Program-made: the position numbers and the translations under genes
DNA from: Treponema phagedenis
Lineage (GTDB): Bacteria > Spirochaetota > Spirochaetia > Treponematales > Treponemataceae
Assembly (NCBI RefSeq): GCF_008153345.1
Contig: NZ_CP042818.1
Span: forward strand, 2,418,001 to 2,482,000
DNA length: 64,000 bases
Reading direction: 5' to 3'
Shown here: in pieces, positions 62,111 to 64,000 of the stretch
Layout of the letters: the number at the start of each line of letters is the position of its first letter
Position numbering within the stretch: position 1 is the first letter of the stretch
Notes under the pieces: model-generated
Seen by the model: only the letters and a program-made list of their open reading frames with translations
What the model was told of the DNA's origin: nothing
The model's database searches: none

Positions 62111-63616
62111 CTACGTTCTGTTTGCATGAATATCTTTTAGGATAACGTCGTGGGCGCCGCCTTCGGTGATGCTTGCGGAGGAAACAAGGGTAAGTTTGGC
62201 GTGTTTTTGAAGTTCGGGGATTGTTAAGGTGCCGCAGTTGCACATAGTTGCTTTTACTTTGTGCATGCTTTCCTGCACATTATCGTGCAGAGGGCCGGCA
62301 TAGGGCACGTAGGAGTCAACGCCTTCTTCAAAAGCGAGTTTTGCGTCTCCGCCGGAGTCATAGCGCTGCCAGTTGCGCGCCCGTGCAGAGCCTTCTCCCC
62401 AGTATTCTTTCATGTAGGTGCCGTTTACCAAAACCTTATTGGTCGGGCTTTCGTCAAAACGGGCAAAATACCTGCCGAGCATACAAAAATCAGCCCCCAT
62501 TGCAAGGGCAAGGGTTATATGATGGTCATAGACAATGCCGCCGTCCGAGCAAATAGGAATATATACGCCGGTACGTTCATAATACTCATTGCGCGCCTTT
62601 GCAACCTCAATAAGCGCCGTTGCCTGACCGCGCCCGATTCCCTTTGTTTCGCGGGTAATGCAAATTGAGCCGCCGCCTATGCCGACTTTAATAAAATCAG
62701 CGCCCGCATCGGCAAGAAAATCAAAACCGTCTTTATCGACAATATTGCCGGCTCCCACCGGAACCCGCCCGTTATACTGCTTTTTGACAAACTGAATGGT
62801 TTCCTTCTGCCATTCGCTAAACCCGTCCGAAGAATCAATACATAAAATATCGGCGCCCGCTTCGATAAGAGCCGGAACCCGCTCTTTATAATCGCGTGTA
62901 TTAATACCCGCTCCGACAATGTATCGTTTTTTCTCGTCTAATAGTTCATTCGGGTTTTCTTTTTTGCTTTCATAATCCTTTCTGAATACAAAGGCAACCA
63001 GCTCGCCCTTCTCATTTACAATCGGCAGGGAGTTCAATTTATATTCCCAGATTAAATCATTTGCTTCCGCAAGCGAAATTCCTTCCTTGCCCACCGTCAA
63101 TTTTGAAATCGGCGTCATAAACTCCGAAACAAGCAAGCTTCTATCCATTCTGCTCGGGCGATAATCCCTGCCGGTAACCACGCCGAGCAGTTTGCCGTGT
63201 GCGCTTCCGTCTTCGGTAACCGCAACCGTTGTATGTCCGGTTTTTATCTTTAAATCCAAAATATCCTGCAAAGTCTGACGAGGCAAAATATTGGAATCGC
63301 TTTCCACAAAACCGGCCTTATAATTTTTTACGGCAGAAACCATCTCCGCCTGCTTTTCGATAGCCTGTGAGCCGAAAATAAACGAAAGCCCGCCCTCTTT
63401 TGCCAGCGCTATGGCGGTTTTATCATTTGAAACCGACTGCATAATCGCCGAAACAAGCGGTATATTCAATGTAAACTGCGGCTCTTCCCCGTTTTTCATG
63501 CGCACCAGCGGAGTTCGCAGCGACACATTCTGCGGGCTATGCTCTTTCGATGAATAGCGGGGGATAAGCAAATACTCATTAAACGTATGGGATGGTTCGG
63601 TATAGTAAAACGCCAT
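62111..63616 (-). CDS. guaB: IMP dehydrogenase
   Basis: A 501 aa enzyme converting IMP to XMP, the committed step of GMP synthesis. The barrel holds the catalytic loop [12 protein letters not shown] with the nucleophilic Cys (about residue 320), [12 protein letters not shown] for phosphate binding, and a flap region with [15 protein letters not shown]. Two CBS domains (about 100-215) are inserted. The start is set at ATG 63616 ([19 protein letters not shown]) because CAGGAG lies ahead of it; a longer frame from 63673 runs through the promoter. The flap carries [13 protein letters not shown], an unusual variant. It stands alone. Confidence 0.93.
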   Translation of the reverse strand: MAFYYTEPSHTFNEYLLIPRYSSKEHSPQNVSLRTPLVRMKNGEEPQFTLNIPLVSAIMQSVSNDKTAIALAKEGGLSFIFGSQAIEKQAEMVSAVKNYKAGFVESDSNILPRQTLQDILDLKIKTGHTTVAVTEDGSAHGKLLGVVTGRDYRPSRMDRSLLVSEFMTPISKLTVGKEGISLAEANDLIWEYKLNSLPIVNEKGELVAFVFRKDYESKKENPNELLDEKKRYIVGAGINTRDYKERVPALIEAGADILCIDSSDGFSEWQKETIQFVKKQYNGRVPVGAGNIVDKDGFDFLADAGADFIKVGIGGGSICITRETKGIGRGQATALIEVAKARNEYYERTGVYIPICSDGGIVYDHHITLALAMGADFCMLGRYFARFDESPTNKVLVNGTYMKEYWGEGSARARNWQRYDSGGDAKLAFEEGVDSYVPYAGPLHDNVQESMHKVKATMCNCGTLTIPELQKHAKLTLVSSASITEGGAHDVILKDIHANRT

Positions 63617-63646
63617 AAAAAAACTCCTGTCAATAATAATTTTGCT

Positions 63647-63675
63647 ATTATATGCTTTTTGAAAAAAGAACACAA
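63647..63675 (-). promoter_or_regulatory. guaB promoter
   Basis: Minus strand TTGTGT (63675-63670) and a perfect TATAAT (63652-63647), 17 bases apart, about 30 bases before the start codon. Confidence 0.7.
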
Positions 63676-63684
63676 GTAATTTTA

Positions 63685-64000
63685 TCAGGGCTTACACATG
63701 AAAAAATAAATGCATAGAAAACGCAAAAACAACAATCAAAACCATCGGATGGCGCAGAGTTACGTTTTGACATGGACGTCAAAATCTAATTATCAACGAG
63801 GTTTTGTCTGATAATCCATCTGTAAACAGGCAAAACTCGATGCCAGATATTTTTGCAACATTTTCCAGTGCAGCGTTTTTTAATAACTCGATTCGTTTTT
63901 TAATACATCTTACAAAAACCATAAAAAGTTTCATAAAAAGAGCTCGACACGGCGCAACGGTGAGTAACTTACCATAGTAATGCTGAATCTCTGAGCCGTT
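63685..64000. repeat. Repeat-filled right edge: R3 fragment, R1 hairpin, MITE start
   Basis: CAGGGCTTACACATGAA at 63687-63703 is an R3 head. At about 63764-63786 TTTTGAC/GTCAAAA surrounds ATGGAC, and GGTTTTGTCTG/CAGGCAAAACTC at about 63801-63840 is a long-loop R1 form. From 63869 (AGTGCAGCGTTTTTTAATAA) a MITE copy runs to the window end, with core CGACACGGCGCAACGG present. Confidence 0.7.

Noticed and set aside
1-64000. tRNA or rRNA genes
   Set aside because: Intergenic regions were read for cloverleaf arms with CCA-proximal and T-loop motifs (GTTCGAATC-like) and none was found convincing.

Overview
This 64 kb window is low-to-moderate GC spirochaete DNA, most likely from a host-associated Treponema. 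The species is not proven; the dense dispersed repeats and the gene set suggest the T. phagedenis / T. denticola side of the genus. Supporting evidence is the rpsP-khpA-rimM-trmD-rplS operon running into FliK-like, FlhB-like and HD-GYP genes, a large membrane-anchored acidic TPR protein resembling the periplasmic flagellar collar protein FlcA, spirochaetal-type lipoproteins, pyruvate:ferredoxin oxidoreductase, methionine gamma-lyase and a MIO-less aromatic-lyase homologue like the ergothionase of T. denticola.

Layout. 1-1.7 kb: a membrane protein fragment and a SpoIIE-type phosphatase. 2-4.1 kb: repeats and an IS4-superfamily insertion sequence. 4.4-9.5 kb: secA and an ABC exporter. 10-18 kb: amino-acid fermentation (dicarboxylate/amino-acid symporter, threonine ammonia-lyase, methionine gamma-lyase, PFOR). 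18.4-21.5 kb: ergothionase-like lyase plus BCCT carrier. 22.4-28.1 kb: sugar ABC importer (two permeases, lipoprotein binding protein), GH130 enzyme and LacI-type regulator. 28.1-33 kb: prenyl synthase, DUF4491 protein, apt, and a second symporter coupled to a CyuA-like cysteine desulfidase. 33.4-47 kb: FnIII/BspA-LRR lipoprotein, HAD phosphatase, orphan Helicase_C_3 protein, NSS symporter, UvrD helicase, lipoprotein, MFS carrier and an IS30 remnant. 47.5-53.3 kb: the ribosomal/tRNA-modification operon. 53.8-59.7 kb: GH29 fucosidase, CBM48-like secreted protein, FlcA-like protein. 60-64 kb: IS630 with an adjoining MITE, a hairpin array, and an IMP dehydrogenase.

Metabolically the window describes an amino-acid and small-thiol fermenter. 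Threonine, methionine, cysteine and probably ergothioneine are imported and cleaved by lyases, yielding ammonia, H2S, methanethiol or trimethylamine plus 2-oxo acids, and PFOR converts 2-oxo acid to acyl-CoA. A glycan-scavenging side (GH130 phosphorylase, GH29 fucosidase, ABC importer without its own ATPase) fits growth on host glycoconjugates.

The most unusual layer is non-coding. Almost every large intergenic gap is filled by one of four repeat types: (i) about 190 bp MITEs whose ends match the terminal repeats of the resident IS630 element; (ii) R1 hairpins, in which a conserved six-base loop (GTCCGT and close variants) or a conserved flank is kept while the stem changes with compensation on both arms; (iii) R2 elements, with a constant scaffold carrying two hairpins whose stems are completely different between copies yet perfectly paired; (iv) shorter R3 elements with the same behaviour. 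This 'constant scaffold, variable but always paired stem' architecture is the best candidate here for something undescribed.
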